A stretch of DNA of 60,478 nucleotides from an uncultured Bacteroides sp. (lineage in GTDB: Bacteria; Bacteroidota; Bacteroidia; Bacteroidales; Bacteroidaceae). The translations under genes were made by a program, and so were the position numbers. Every line of letters starts with the position of its first letter. Position 1 is the stretch's first letter. Positions 43,877-53,403 of the stretch are shown piece after piece. The stretch covers positions 1 to 60,478 of the forward strand of contig CALUJC010000018.1 of assembly GCA_944320865.1 (NCBI GenBank), written 5' to 3'. The notes under the pieces were generated by a model, which worked only from the letters and a program-made list of their open reading frames with translations, did no database searches and was not told the origin of the DNA.

Positions 43877-44653
43877 TTACCGAATGATTCCTTTGGAGTT
43901 TTTGATGAAATTCACAATGTTATGGATTTCATCACTCATGGGGATTTGGTCTTCAATTTTCAGCACGGCGTCTTGCAGGCTGAAGTTGCCTTGGTAGACA
44001 AGGCGGTAAGCATTCATGATGTGGCGCAGGATGCGGTCGGTAATCTTGTTGGCCCCTTGGTTGTGCTCCAGCACCACGGCATTGATGCCATGATATTGCA
44101 CCGGGTTTCCTGCCATGATGACGTAGGGCGGCACATCCTTGGCAATGCGGCAGCCCGATTGTATCAGCACCCAGCTGCCTATGTGGCAGTGCTGCTGGAC
44201 GATGACGTTGCTGCTCAAGATGGTGCAATCGTCCACGATGCTTTCGCCGGCTACCATGCTTCGGATGCCCAGCACGCAGTTGTTGTTGATTTGCACGTCG
44301 TGGCACAGGTGCACTCCGTCCATCAGGTAGTTGTCGCTACCAATGCGGGTGGCGTCGCCTTTATGTGTTGCGCGGGCCACTACCACATTTTCGTGGATAG
44401 CGTTGTTGTCACCGATGATGAGCTGGCTGTCTTCACCCGTGTAATGGAAGTCTTGGGGGGTACTGCCCAGCACGGCACCATGGTGCACTTTGTTCCCTTT
44501 ACCCATGCGGGTGCCGTTCAAGATGCGTGCTCCCGACATGATGACGCAGTTGTCTCCAATTTCCACATCGCCTTCGATGTACGCGAAAGGCTGGATTGTA
44601 ACATTCTTGCCAATCTTTGCAGCAGAATCTACGTAAGCTAAAGGACTGATCAT
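43877..44653 (-). CDS. lpxA: LpxA-type acyl-ACP--UDP-GlcNAc O-acyltransferase
   Basis: 258-aa left-handed beta-helix enzyme for the first step of lipid A synthesis. Hexapeptide repeats begin ISPLAYVDSAAKIGKNVTIQPFAYIEGDVEIGD. The active-site segment MDGVHLCHDVQINNNCVLG aligns with the conserved H-x-x-H-D and places the catalytic His at 118. The C-terminal helices (ITDRILRHIMNAYRLVYQGNFSLQDAV...) match the family. It lies 18 bp behind the outer-membrane factor of an RND operon rather than in an lpxC-fabZ cluster, so it may be a second copy; that cannot be tested from this window. Confidence 0.9.
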   Translation of the reverse strand: MISPLAYVDSAAKIGKNVTIQPFAYIEGDVEIGDNCVIMSGARILNGTRMGKGNKVHHGAVLGSTPQDFHYTGEDSQLIIGDNNAIHENVVVARATHKGDATRIGSDNYLMDGVHLCHDVQINNNCVLGIRSMVAGESIVDDCTILSSNVIVQQHCHIGSWVLIQSGCRIAKDVPPYVIMAGNPVQYHGINAVVLEHNQGANKITDRILRHIMNAYRLVYQGNFSLQDAVLKIEDQIPMSDEIHNIVNFIKNSKGIIR

Positions 44654-44671
44654 AATAATAGATTTTAAGTA

Positions 44672-46060
44672 TTAGTTTTCTCTTCCTCCACCCAGTGCCT
44701 GATACAGGTTGATGACAGCCTGCATCTGGTCGAATGTATCTGTAACCTCGGAGAGCTGTGCGCTAAGGTACGATTGTTCGGCTGTCAGCACTTCAAGGTA
44801 GGTTGACGTGCCTAAGTTAAACAATTCTTTTGTATCTTCGGCTGCTTTGCGGGCAGAATTTACCTGCATGGTGCGCGAATTAACTTTTTCCTGTGTATTT
44901 TGGTACAGGGAGAGTGCATTGCTTACTTCGTTACCTGCGCTGAGCAAGGCTGTTTGGAAGGCAATCTTGGCCTGTTCTTCTTGTGCCTTGGCTTGCTTCA
45001 GGCGGGCAATGTTGGCGCCCCGATAGAATAAAGGTTGCGTCAGCGAGCCGATGAGCGATGCCAGCAGCTTGCCCGGATTCACGATGCCTGCCCCACTGCT
45101 GTTGGTCCATCCTGCCGAACCACTCAGCGTGATTTGGGGATAGAAGGCAGCACGTGCGCTGTTCGTGTTATAGTAGCAGGCGGCCAAAGACATTTCGGCA
45201 GCCTTTACGTCGGGACGGTTGGATAGCAATTGGATAGGTACTCCGGCCGAAAAGTCGGTGGGCAATATCTGGTTTTCCAATACGCCGCGTTCAATGGCAT
45301 GTGCAGGTTCGTTCAATATGAGGCAGAAGGCGTTTTCCGTTTCCGTCAGGCTTTGGCGTAAGTCGGAGAGAGAGGCTACTACCTGTGCGTAGGCGCTGCG
45401 GCTTTGTTCGATGGCCGCGCTGTTCACATTGCCATAGTCGTACATAGCCTCCATGGTTTCCACATATTTCTTCAATACGTCGGCCGTGTTTTCTGTAATT
45501 TCCAGTTGGCGGTCAAGCATGAGCAATGTGTAGTAGATGTTTGCCGTGCTGGCAATGAGTTGCGTCTGTACAGCCTGTTGTGTGAACTGAGCCTGTTTCA
45601 GTGAAACCTGTGCGGCACGCTTCGGGTTCAATATCTGCCCAAACAGGTCTATCTGCCAGCTGGCGCTGACGGGGATGTTGTACGTCTTCGAGGTCATCTC
45701 GCCTTTGTTCCAGTTGGTCAGCGTGCCTTGCGGGCTCAGGGCCAACTGAGGCAGGTAAGCCAAGCGTGATGACATTAAGGCGGCTTGTGCTGATTCCACG
45801 TTCAGCATGGCACTGCGCAGGTCGGCATTATTGGTCAAGGCCTGCTCAATATAAGCTTGCAGCTGTGGGTCGGTAAACACTTCCCTCCAAGGTACGTTAC
45901 CGAAATTGGCGGTGTCCGATTCCAAAGTGCCGTTTACCAGGGCGGTGTCTCGGTACAGCCCTTCGGCACTGATGTCCTCAGGCCTGTCGTATGCTTTGTA
46001 GATGTGGCAACTGCTCAGCAGGGCGGTGGCACACATCAGGGTGATGATTTTTCCTTTCAT
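44672..46060 (-). CDS. RND efflux outer-membrane factor (TolC/NodT family lipoprotein)
   Basis: 462 aa. Lipoprotein signal MKGKIITLMCATALLSSC. The two OEP repeats are visible: LQAYIEQALTNNADLRSAMLNVESAQAALMSSRLAYLPQLALSPQG and its second half VEAAEMSLAACYYNTNSARAAFYPQITLSGSAGW. Long alpha-helical barrel segments lie between (LKQAKAQEEQAKIAFQTALLSAGNEVSNAL). It forms the trans-outer-membrane exit duct for the pump encoded just upstream. A GAAGAAT-type repeat element lies in the 129-bp gap to the pump gene. Confidence 0.93.
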   Translation of the reverse strand: MKGKIITLMCATALLSSCHIYKAYDRPEDISAEGLYRDTALVNGTLESDTANFGNVPWREVFTDPQLQAYIEQALTNNADLRSAMLNVESAQAALMSSRLAYLPQLALSPQGTLTNWNKGEMTSKTYNIPVSASWQIDLFGQILNPKRAAQVSLKQAQFTQQAVQTQLIASTANIYYTLLMLDRQLEITENTADVLKKYVETMEAMYDYGNVNSAAIEQSRSAYAQVVASLSDLRQSLTETENAFCLILNEPAHAIERGVLENQILPTDFSAGVPIQLLSNRPDVKAAEMSLAACYYNTNSARAAFYPQITLSGSAGWTNSSGAGIVNPGKLLASLIGSLTQPLFYRGANIARLKQAKAQEEQAKIAFQTALLSAGNEVSNALSLYQNTQEKVNSRTMQVNSARKAAEDTKELFNLGTSTYLEVLTAEQSYLSAQLSEVTDTFDQMQAVINLYQALGGGREN

Positions 46061-46070
46061 ACTTTATAAA

Positions 46071-46183
46071 TTAAGAATGAAGAATTAAGAATGAAGAATC
46101 TCCTTGCGGTGAATACACGTGGCTTTTGCCGCAAACATTGCTGTTAAGAAATTCTTCATTCTTCATTTTTAGTTCTTCATTTA
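46071..46183. repeat. Word-repeat inverted element (GAAGAAT type), pump/outer-membrane factor gap
   Basis: Left arm 46071-46099 (TTAAGAATGAAGAAT words), right arm 46150-46183 (ATTCTTCATTCTTCATTTTT). The centre of ~50 nt is unrelated sequence. Confidence 0.8.
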
Positions 46184-46189
46184 GTTAGG

Positions 46190-49100
46190 TTATTTACTGT
46201 ATTGCTCTATTTCGGAAGCGGCATCCGAATTGTCCACATCGTCCCATTCCATCGGCTTAATCTTCTCTTGCAAGTACTGGAAGGCTACAAACAGTGCAGG
46301 CACGATGAAGATTTGCAGAATCATACCGATTAACATACCGCCGATGGCCGAAGTACCCAGCGTGCGGTAACCGTTGGCGCCGGCACCGCTGGCAAACATC
46401 AACGGGAGCAAGCCGATAATCATGGCCAACGATGTCATCAAGATAGGACGCAGACGGGCGCCGGCACCCAGCACCGCTGCCCAGGTGATGCTCATACCCA
46501 TCTTGCGGCGGTCGAGGGCAAATTCTACAATCAGGATGGCATTCTTGGCCAACAGACCCATCAACATAATCAAGGCAATCTGCATGTAGATGTTGTTGGA
46601 CATGGTGCCTATTATCATCTGCAACGCAGGCATGCCGCCGATGAGGCTGGCCAGGTTGACGAAGATGAAGCTACCCATCAAACCGAAAGGCACGGAGAGC
46701 AATACGGCAAGCGGCAAGATGTAGCTTTCGTACTGTGCACTCAGCAGCAGGTAGACGAACACGAAGCAGAGCACGAAGATAAGGCCTGTGGTGCTGCCGC
46801 TCGTCTCGGCCTCCTCACGCGCCATACCGCCCAGTTCATAGTCGAAGCCGGCCGGCAGGTTCTGTTCGGCCACCTCGGCAATGGCTTGCAATGCCTGGCC
46901 GGAAGTATAACCTTGTGCCGGGGCTACCATTACCTTCATGGACGTGTACAGGTTGAAACGGTTGATGACATCCGGCCCGTACACCTTGGTCAGCTTCACA
47001 AACTGGCTGACAGGCGCCATTTCGCCGTTGCCGTTGCGCACCTTGATGCTTTCCAGCGACTCCACGTTCTTGGTGGCATCGCGTTCGGCCTGTATCATGA
47101 CACGGAACATCTTACCGAAACTGTTGAAGTTGGAGGCATACAGGCCACCGTAATATCCCTGCATTACGCTCAAGATGTCTTTAGGGCTGATGCCGGCACG
47201 TTTACAAGCCGCAGCGTCGATGTCCAGCTGGTATTGCGGGAAGCTGGGGTTGAAGTTCGTGGCGGCCGAGGTAATCTCCGGACGCTCCTGCAAAGCAGCT
47301 GTATAGTTGTTTACCACTTCGAAGAAATGGTCAAGGCTACCGCCGGTTTTATCCTGCATGTTCAACTCGATATCGGTAGATATGGAGTAACCCGGAATCA
47401 TAGGCGGGGCAAAGAACAATACCTGCGCCTCTTTGATAACCTTCTGTGCACGCATGAACAGCGTGGCATAGACTATGTTGGAGTTCTGCATCGTGGAACG
47501 TTCTTCCCAGTCTTTCAGCTTGATGATGATTGAACCATAACCCGGTCCCTGGCCACCGATGAAGCTGAAACCAGAAATCACCGTACGCGACTGTACGGCA
47601 GGTTCGGCTGCTACCAGGCTGTCCACGCGGGCCAGAATCTCCAATGCACGTTCCTGCGAGGTGCCGGGAGGCAACGTCACGGCACCCATGATGGTACCTG
47701 TATCTTCGTTGGGCACCATACCCGTCGGAGTGGTCTGCATGAATACCACCAGCAGCACGATGGAGCCGACTACCAGTCCGCCGCTCAGCCAGCGCTTCTG
47801 TATGAACTTCAGCACCTGTTTCTTATACTTGCCCAGCAGGGAGTCGTATGTAGCGTTGAACGAATGCTTGAAGAACTCGGTAGTCATGCCCGCAATGGCC
47901 ATCACACTGATGACAATGAAGATGGGGCAGAGGATAGGATGCTTCTCAAAGCTGAACATGCCGAATATCATGCCAATCAGGGCGACGATGGTAAACAGAA
48001 TCGTCATCTTCGGTTTCATGAATTTGCCCAACCCCTGTGCATAGCGTTGAATCCATATTTTCTTTGCCTCCTTGGTGGCGATGCCTATACGTTCTTTCAG
48101 CGAGGCATCGTGCCCGTCCGTGTTATGCGGCTTCAGGAAGATGGCACACAGTGCAGGGCTCAGCGTCAAGGCGTTGACGGCGGAGAAGAAGATGGCGATG
48201 GCCATGGTCAGACCGAACTGCTGGTAGAATGTACCTGCCGTACCGCCCATGAAGCTCACGGGGATAAACACAGACATCATGACCAGCGTAATGGATACCA
48301 AGGCGCCGCCCAACTCATGCATGGCGTCGATGGCCGCCTGTCGGGACGACTTGTATCCCTGGTCCAGTTTGGCGTGGACGCCCTCCACCACGACTATGGC
48401 ATCGTCCACCACAATAGCAATGGCAAGCACCATGGCCGAGAGGGTCAACAGGTTTATACTGAAGCCTATAAGCTTTAGCGCGAAGAATGTGGCAATCAAG
48501 GCCACAGGGATGGCGATGGCGGGAATCAGCGTAGAGCGCATGTCTTGCAGGAAGATGTACACCACGATGAACACCAGGATAAACGCCTCAAGCAATGTCT
48601 TTACTACCTCGTGGATGGAGGCGAAAAGGAAGTCGTTGGCACTCTGTGCAATGTTCACGCCAATGCCCGCAGGCATGTTCTTTTGCATCTCCTCCAGCAC
48701 CTTCTCCAGGTTCTGGATGGTGGCGGTAGCATTGGTGCCGGCCATCTGGTACACGATACAGCTGACACCCTTATGTCCGTCCACAGTATTCTCGAAGCCG
48801 TAAGTGTTACGTCCCAACTCAATGTCGGCTATATCTTTCAGGCGCAGCACTTCGCCGTTTTCCAAAGATTTGACGACGATGTTTTCAAACTCTTCGGGGC
48901 TTTGCAGACGGCCACGGTAGCGGATGGTGTATTGGAACGTCTGGTTGCTTCGTTCGCCGAATTGTCCCGGTGCGGCCTCAATGTTCTGTTCGGCCAGTAT
49001 TCCGCTGATATCGCTCGGCACCAGTTTGTACTGTGCCATGATATCCGGCTTCAGCCAAATACGCATGGAGTAGTCGGCACCCATCACCATGGCGTCGCCT

Positions 49101-49618
49101 ACGCCGGACACACGCTTGATTTCGGGAATGATGTTGATGTTGGCGTAATTCTCGATGAACTCAAGGTTGTATTTATCCTCCATGTCATAGATGGTGAAAA
49201 TCATCAGCATGGAGCTTTGGCGCTTACGTGTGGTCACACCAATCTGTGTTACTTCCTGGGGCAGCAAGCCTTGGGCGGCAGTCACGCGGTTCTGTACGTT
49301 CACCTGCGCCATGTCGGGGTCGGTGCCTTGGTTGAAGTAAATGGTAATGGTGGCCGAGCCATTATTGGAGGCCGTGGAAGTCATGTACATCATGTTTTCC
49401 ACACCGTTAATCTGGTCTTCCAATGGCGATACAACCGCATTCAGTACGGTCTGGGCATTGGCACCCGTATAGTTTGCGCTTACGCTGATGGTAGGCGGCG
49501 CGATGTCCGGATACTGCGTCACAGGCAGCGTGGCCAATCCGATAAAGCCCAGGATGACCAGCAAGATGGAGATTACCGTTGATAGTACCGGACGGTTGAT
49601 AAATCTGGCTAAATTCAT
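46190..49618 (-). CDS. RND multidrug efflux pump (AcrB/HAE-1 type) with extra membrane insert
   Basis: 1142-aa inner-membrane proton-driven exporter. N-terminus MNLARFINRPVLSTVISILLVILGFIGLATLPVTQYPDIAPP is standard. Motifs: LSAMVLAIAIVVDDAIVVVEGV (the TM4 Asp pair), GGTAGTFYQQFGLTMAIAI, and C-terminal GLLAKNAILIVEFA. The length exceeds the usual ~1040-1050 aa: between the first half (CAIFLKP, ~496) and the second-half start (GMVPNEDTG, ~635) there are about 140 rather than ~70 residues, with additional hydrophobic helices (MTILFTIVALIGMIFGMF, ILCPIFIVISVMAIAGM). Confidence 0.95.
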   Translation of the reverse strand: MNLARFINRPVLSTVISILLVILGFIGLATLPVTQYPDIAPPTISVSANYTGANAQTVLNAVVSPLEDQINGVENMMYMTSTASNNGSATITIYFNQGTDPDMAQVNVQNRVTAAQGLLPQEVTQIGVTTRKRQSSMLMIFTIYDMEDKYNLEFIENYANINIIPEIKRVSGVGDAMVMGADYSMRIWLKPDIMAQYKLVPSDISGILAEQNIEAAPGQFGERSNQTFQYTIRYRGRLQSPEEFENIVVKSLENGEVLRLKDIADIELGRNTYGFENTVDGHKGVSCIVYQMAGTNATATIQNLEKVLEEMQKNMPAGIGVNIAQSANDFLFASIHEVVKTLLEAFILVFIVVYIFLQDMRSTLIPAIAIPVALIATFFALKLIGFSINLLTLSAMVLAIAIVVDDAIVVVEGVHAKLDQGYKSSRQAAIDAMHELGGALVSITLVMMSVFIPVSFMGGTAGTFYQQFGLTMAIAIFFSAVNALTLSPALCAIFLKPHNTDGHDASLKERIGIATKEAKKIWIQRYAQGLGKFMKPKMTILFTIVALIGMIFGMFSFEKHPILCPIFIVISVMAIAGMTTEFFKHSFNATYDSLLGKYKKQVLKFIQKRWLSGGLVVGSIVLLVVFMQTTPTGMVPNEDTGTIMGAVTLPPGTSQERALEILARVDSLVAAEPAVQSRTVISGFSFIGGQGPGYGSIIIKLKDWEERSTMQNSNIVYATLFMRAQKVIKEAQVLFFAPPMIPGYSISTDIELNMQDKTGGSLDHFFEVVNNYTAALQERPEITSAATNFNPSFPQYQLDIDAAACKRAGISPKDILSVMQGYYGGLYASNFNSFGKMFRVMIQAERDATKNVESLESIKVRNGNGEMAPVSQFVKLTKVYGPDVINRFNLYTSMKVMVAPAQGYTSGQALQAIAEVAEQNLPAGFDYELGGMAREEAETSGSTTGLIFVLCFVFVYLLLSAQYESYILPLAVLLSVPFGLMGSFIFVNLASLIGGMPALQMIIGTMSNNIYMQIALIMLMGLLAKNAILIVEFALDRRKMGMSITWAAVLGAGARLRPILMTSLAMIIGLLPLMFASGAGANGYRTLGTSAIGGMLIGMILQIFIVPALFVAFQYLQEKIKPMEWDDVDNSDAASEIEQYSK

Positions 49619-49624
49619 ACTCTT

Positions 49625-49745
49625 ATTAATGAAGAATTAAGAATGAAGAGTGAAGAATTTCTTCTTTTGAATCATCAAGGAAGAACCTGTTGTGGGCAGA
49701 TTCTTCATTTCGCCGCGCAGCGGCAATTCTTCATTCTTCATTTAT
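49625..49745. repeat. Word-repeat inverted element (GAAGAAT type), adaptor/pump gap
   Basis: Left arm about 49625-49665 (AATGAAGAATTAAGAATGAAG), right arm about 49700-49745 (ATTCTTCATTTCGCC..., then AATTCTTCATTCTTCATTTA). The right arm also contains a GC-rich mini-hairpin (GCCGCGCAGCGGC). Fills the gap between the two operon genes. Confidence 0.8.
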
Positions 49746-49749
49746 TTTG

Positions 49750-50925
49750 TTATTGGAATGCTGTTTGAATGTTACCGTCGCGTTGGTCTTGCAGGGCTTT
49801 CTGGTAGGCGGCCTCCTTGTCGGCAGGAGTAATGGGGGTGATGGCCTGCCCGTCGTTCAGGGCTTGTACGCCTTCAATCACTATTTTGTCGCCCGGCTTC
49901 AGTCCGGCAGTCACGAAGAAGTTCTTTCCGTCATCCAGGGTGAAGGTCTTGATTTCCGTATTCTTCACCGTGTTGTCGGCCTGCACTACATAGACAAAAC
50001 GCTTGTCCTGAATCTCAGTGGTAGCCGACTGCGGAATCATGATGACATTCTGCATGGGGTTGGGGAAGATGACGTTGCCCGTAGAGTTGCTGCGCAGAAT
50101 GTTGTGCTCGTTGGGGAACAGCGCGCGCATGCTCACCGAGCCCGTCGTGGGGTCGATGACGCCACTGATGGTGGCCACCCGTCCGGAGTCGGGGTAGATG
50201 CTGCCGTCGATGAGCTGCAACTGTATGGAGGGCAACTTGTCCAGAATCTCCTTCGTCGTGCCGCCTTCGCGCACCATGGAGAGCAGCTGGCGCTCAGTCA
50301 TGGAGAAGTAAGCAAACATTTCCGAGTTGTCGGCCACGGTAGTCATAGGCGTAGCCATCGAGGCGCTGACGAGGCTGCCTATACGGTAGGGTATTTCGCC
50401 CACGATGCCGTCGCTGGGGCTGGTCACCTCGGTATACTCCAGGTTGCGCTTGGCATTCACCAACGCTGCCTCGGCTTGTGCCAGTGAAGCCTTGGCCTGT
50501 GCCAACTGGTTTTCGGAGGTGCTCAGTTGGTAGTCGCTCACGATGCCGCGCTTGTTCAGCTCGCGGTTGTTCTGTGTAGTCAGTTCTTGTGTTTGCAAGG
50601 CTGCCTTGGCGGTGGCCACGGAGGCTTCTGCCGTCTTCACGGCTGCCTGGTACTGCACTTGGTCGATGGTGAACAATACTTGTCCCTTCTTTACTACCGA
50701 ACCCTCGTCCACATGCAGCTTGGTGATGAACCCGCTGACCATGGGTCGGATTTCCACGTCTTGCTTGCCCCTGATGGTGGCGGGGTAGCTGTTCTTCAAA
50801 TTGGCGGTAGTGGCTTGTGCCTCGATTACTGCATACTCAGGCGCGGCGCCTGTTCCACGGTTGCCTTGCCCGCAACTGCAGAGCAATGCCAGGCAACCTG
50901 CCATCAAAATCAATCTACTCTTCAT
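49750..50925 (-). CDS. RND efflux periplasmic adaptor (HlyD/AcrA family lipoprotein)
   Basis: 391 aa from the start at 50925 (MKSRLILMAGCLALLCSCGQG, lipoprotein signal); the frame extends six codons further upstream but without a better signal. Barrel-sandwich segments (YPATIRGKQDVEIRPMVSGFITKLHVDEGSVVKKGQVLFTID...TEVTSPSDGIVGEIPYRIGSLV) flank a helical hairpin (AAVKTAEASVATAKAALQTQEL...LAQAKASLAQAEAALVNAKRNLEY). It links pump and outer-membrane factor. First gene of the efflux operon. Confidence 0.94.
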   Translation of the reverse strand: MKSRLILMAGCLALLCSCGQGNRGTGAAPEYAVIEAQATTANLKNSYPATIRGKQDVEIRPMVSGFITKLHVDEGSVVKKGQVLFTIDQVQYQAAVKTAEASVATAKAALQTQELTTQNNRELNKRGIVSDYQLSTSENQLAQAKASLAQAEAALVNAKRNLEYTEVTSPSDGIVGEIPYRIGSLVSASMATPMTTVADNSEMFAYFSMTERQLLSMVREGGTTKEILDKLPSIQLQLIDGSIYPDSGRVATISGVIDPTTGSVSMRALFPNEHNILRSNSTGNVIFPNPMQNVIMIPQSATTEIQDKRFVYVVQADNTVKNTEIKTFTLDDGKNFFVTAGLKPGDKIVIEGVQALNDGQAITPITPADKEAAYQKALQDQRDGNIQTAFQ

Positions 50926-51051
50926 ACTCTCAATTTTAATCACTGTCTATTTATTGTTTTTTTCATTTGGCAGAAAAAATCGCCGCGCCTTCCGCAGGTA
51001 CGGTGTCCGTCGTCGATAGAAAACTAAAGGGAATGCTATAGTTTTCGGCTG

Positions 51052-51059
51052 CAAAAGTA
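51052..51059 (-). promoter_or_regulatory. Candidate -7 box of the efflux operon
   Basis: TACTTTTG followed by GCAG on the minus strand, about 125 bp before the adaptor start. No clear -33 box. Confidence 0.45.
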
Positions 51060-51081
51060 ATTCATTTCTTTGATATATATA

Positions 51082-51101
51082 GGGGGAGAACCCCCTTTTT
51101 T
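51082..51101 (+). terminator. Orphan terminator-like hairpin
   Basis: GGGGG, loop AGAA, CCCCC, then T6 on the plus strand. No plus-strand gene ends nearby; it may stop antisense or leader transcripts. Confidence 0.5.
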
Positions 51102-51254
51102 AACTATGTTTTGTATTAATTGGGAGGCCTGAGAATGCCCTTGGCGCGGGCTTTTGCGCGTCTCTCCGCCATTCGTCGGCAAAAGTGGCCGATTGGTCGG
51201 CGGATTGGTGATTTTCTTTACAAAGCAGAGTTTTCGCCCTTACCCCTGCCCTTT

Positions 51255-51332
51255 CTTGTCCGTTCTTTTTCCGTTCCATAGGGCCGAAGGCCGACCGAAC
51301 GAGTACCGAATGGGGTACGACTGGGGTACGAA
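51255..51332 (+). repeat. Dispersed ~80-bp repeat, copy C
   Basis: Best preserved copy: GTCCGTTCTTTTTCCGTTCC, ATAGGGCCGAAGGCCGACCG, AACGAGTACCGAATGGGGTA and CGACTGGGGTACGA. GGCC-GAA-GGCC is a small internal hairpin. Confidence 0.75.
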
Positions 51333-51450
51333 GCGGGTCCGTCCTGCTTCAGTAAGGATATTTCTTTTCCGGAGAAACGCTCCATTCCCAAAAACGCCTT
51401 TTCCCCGTTAAAAATGCTGTAAAGTGGCGCGTATATTTCGCGATAACGCT

Positions 51451-51458
51451 TATTTTTG
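51451..51458 (+). promoter_or_regulatory. -7 box of the Ig-like lipoprotein gene
   Basis: TATTTTTG followed by CAGC. Transcription would begin near 51464-51466, which argues for translation from 51493 instead of the ATG at 51463. Confidence 0.5.
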
Positions 51459-51492
51459 CAGCATGTTACAGAAAAGACCATATTGCCGCAGG

Positions 51493-53403
51493 ATGCGGTG
51501 GACGCGCGGACTGCCTGCCGTTGCCCTGGTGGCGGCGGTGCTCTGGTCGTGTGCCAGCGTGGGCCGCATCGAGGGAGGGCCTTACGACGAGACGCCCCCC
51601 AGGTTTGTGCGGAGCACCCCCGAGCCGGGCGCGCTGAACTACAACAACGAGAAGCGCAAAAGAATATCCATTGAGTTTGACGAATACATCGTGCTGGAGG
51701 GGGCCAACGAGAAGGTGGTCATCTCGCCGCCGCAGATTCAGCAGCCGGAGATTAAGACCGTGGGCAAGCGGGTGCAGGTGACGCTGGAAGACTCGCTGAA
51801 GCCCAACACGACGTACACCATAGACTTTTCCGACGCCATACAGGACAACAACGAGGGCAACCCGCTCTATGGCTTTGCTTTCACCTTCTCCACGGGCTCG
51901 CAGATAGACTCGATGGTGGTGAGCGGCACGGTGCTCAACGCTGCCGACCTGGAGCCGGTGAAGGGCATTCTGGTGGGTCTGCATGCCAACCTGGAGGACT
52001 CGGCCTTCACGGCGCTGCCTTTCGACCGCGTGGGGCGCACCGACAGCCGGGGGCAATTTTCCATACGGGGCGTGGCGCCGGGACGTTACCGCATCTACGG
52101 CCTGATGGACGGCGACCAGAATTACTACTTCTCGCAGCCTACCGAGCAGCTGGCTTTCAACGACTCGCTCGTCATCCCCTCCATGGAGCCTGCCGTGCGG
52201 CAAGACACGATGTGGATTGACTCGCTCACTATAGACACCATTGTGGAGCGGGGCTACACGCACTTCATGCCCGACGACGTGATGCTGCGCGCCTTCAAGG
52301 AACGCATCACCCGCGCACAGCGCCTGGCACGCAGCGAGAGGCCCAAATACAATGAGTTGTTCTTTTATTTCACCGCCCCGGCGGACACGCTGCCCACGCT
52401 GCGGGGACTGAACTTTGACGAGCGCGACGCCTTCATCATCGAGAAGCCCACGGGACGCATAGACACGCTGCACTACTGGATAAAAGACTCGCTGCTGTAC
52501 GTGCAAGACACGCTGAAGATGAGCCTCACCTACCTCTACACCGATACCCTGAACCAACTGGTGCCCCGCACGGACACGCTGCGCCTGGTGTCGAAAGTAA
52601 AACCCAAGACCGAGGAGGAGAAGGCCAAGGAGCGCGAGGAGAAGGAAAAAGAGCGCAAGAAACGCCGCAAGAAGGACGAACCCGAGCCGGTGTACACCGA
52701 GTTCCTGCCGATGGACGTCTACGCCCCCGGCACGATGGACATCTACGACTACCTGACCCTGACCTTCCAGGAGCCGGTGGCCAGCATAGACACCGCCGCC
52801 ATGCACCTGCAGCAGAAGGTGGACACGCTGTGGCACGACGTGGCTTTCGACTTCCAGCAGGACAGCACCGACCTGAAGAAGTACAACATCTTTGCCGACT
52901 GGGAGTGGGGCGAAAGCTATGCCTTTTCCATCGACTCTACGGCCATACACGGGCTGTACGGACTGTTTACCGACAAGGTGAAGAAGGAGTTCAAGATGAA
53001 GAAACCGGAGGAGTACGGGCAGATATTCTTCAACGTCACCGGCACCGTGGGACCCTGCTTCGTGGAACTGCTTGACGGGCAGGACAAGGTGCTGCGCACC
53101 GTGAAGGTGGTGGACGGCAAGGCCGACTTCTACTACCTGAATCCGGGCAAGTATGGCGCCCGCTTGGTGGAGGATGCCAACGACAACGGCGTGTGGGACA
53201 CGGGGCTGTATGCCGAAAAGCGTCAGCCCGAGCGGGTGTACTACTATCCGCAGGTGCTGGAACTGAAGGCCAACTTCGACTTGCTGCAAGACTGGAACGT
53301 GCTGCAACTGCCCTTGGACAAACAAAAACCAAACGAACTTAAAAAGCAGAAACCTGATGAAGACAAGAAGAAAAACAGAAATAGGAATAACAACCGCCGG
53401 TAA
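51493..53403 (+). CDS. Ig-like (Big_5) domain lipoprotein
   Basis: 636 aa from the start at 51493, which gives an ideal lipoprotein signal (MRWTRGLPAVALVAAVLWSC-ASVG). Residues ~25-130 form a bacterial Ig-like domain (PPRFVRSTPEPGALNYNNEKRKRISIEFDEYIVLEG...LKPNTTYTIDFSDAIQDNNEGNPL). A carboxypeptidase-regulatory-like strand region follows (ILVGLHANLEDSAF...GQFSIRGVAPGRYRIYGLMDGDQNY), then a charged KE/KR stretch (EEKAKEREEKEKERKKRRKK, ~375-395) and beta-rich parts. The C-terminal end is very basic. Common in Bacteroidetes; function unknown. The next gene starts inside its 3' end. Confidence 0.8.
   Translation: MRWTRGLPAVALVAAVLWSCASVGRIEGGPYDETPPRFVRSTPEPGALNYNNEKRKRISIEFDEYIVLEGANEKVVISPPQIQQPEIKTVGKRVQVTLEDSLKPNTTYTIDFSDAIQDNNEGNPLYGFAFTFSTGSQIDSMVVSGTVLNAADLEPVKGILVGLHANLEDSAFTALPFDRVGRTDSRGQFSIRGVAPGRYRIYGLMDGDQNYYFSQPTEQLAFNDSLVIPSMEPAVRQDTMWIDSLTIDTIVERGYTHFMPDDVMLRAFKERITRAQRLARSERPKYNELFFYFTAPADTLPTLRGLNFDERDAFIIEKPTGRIDTLHYWIKDSLLYVQDTLKMSLTYLYTDTLNQLVPRTDTLRLVSKVKPKTEEEKAKEREEKEKERKKRRKKDEPEPVYTEFLPMDVYAPGTMDIYDYLTLTFQEPVASIDTAAMHLQQKVDTLWHDVAFDFQQDSTDLKKYNIFADWEWGESYAFSIDSTAIHGLYGLFTDKVKKEFKMKKPEEYGQIFFNVTGTVGPCFVELLDGQDKVLRTVKVVDGKADFYYLNPGKYGARLVEDANDNGVWDTGLYAEKRQPERVYYYPQVLELKANFDLLQDWNVLQLPLDKQKPNELKKQKPDEDKKKNRNRNNNRR

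Larger units (their letters stand above)
50926..51492. other. 567-bp gap between the divergent efflux operon and Ig-like lipoprotein
   Basis: Contains a minus-strand -7 box (51052-51059), a hairpin with T6 on the plus strand (51082-51101), copy C of the dispersed repeat (51255-51332) and a plus-strand -7 box (51451-51458). No convincing gene; the short frames present run over the repeat. Confidence 0.6.
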
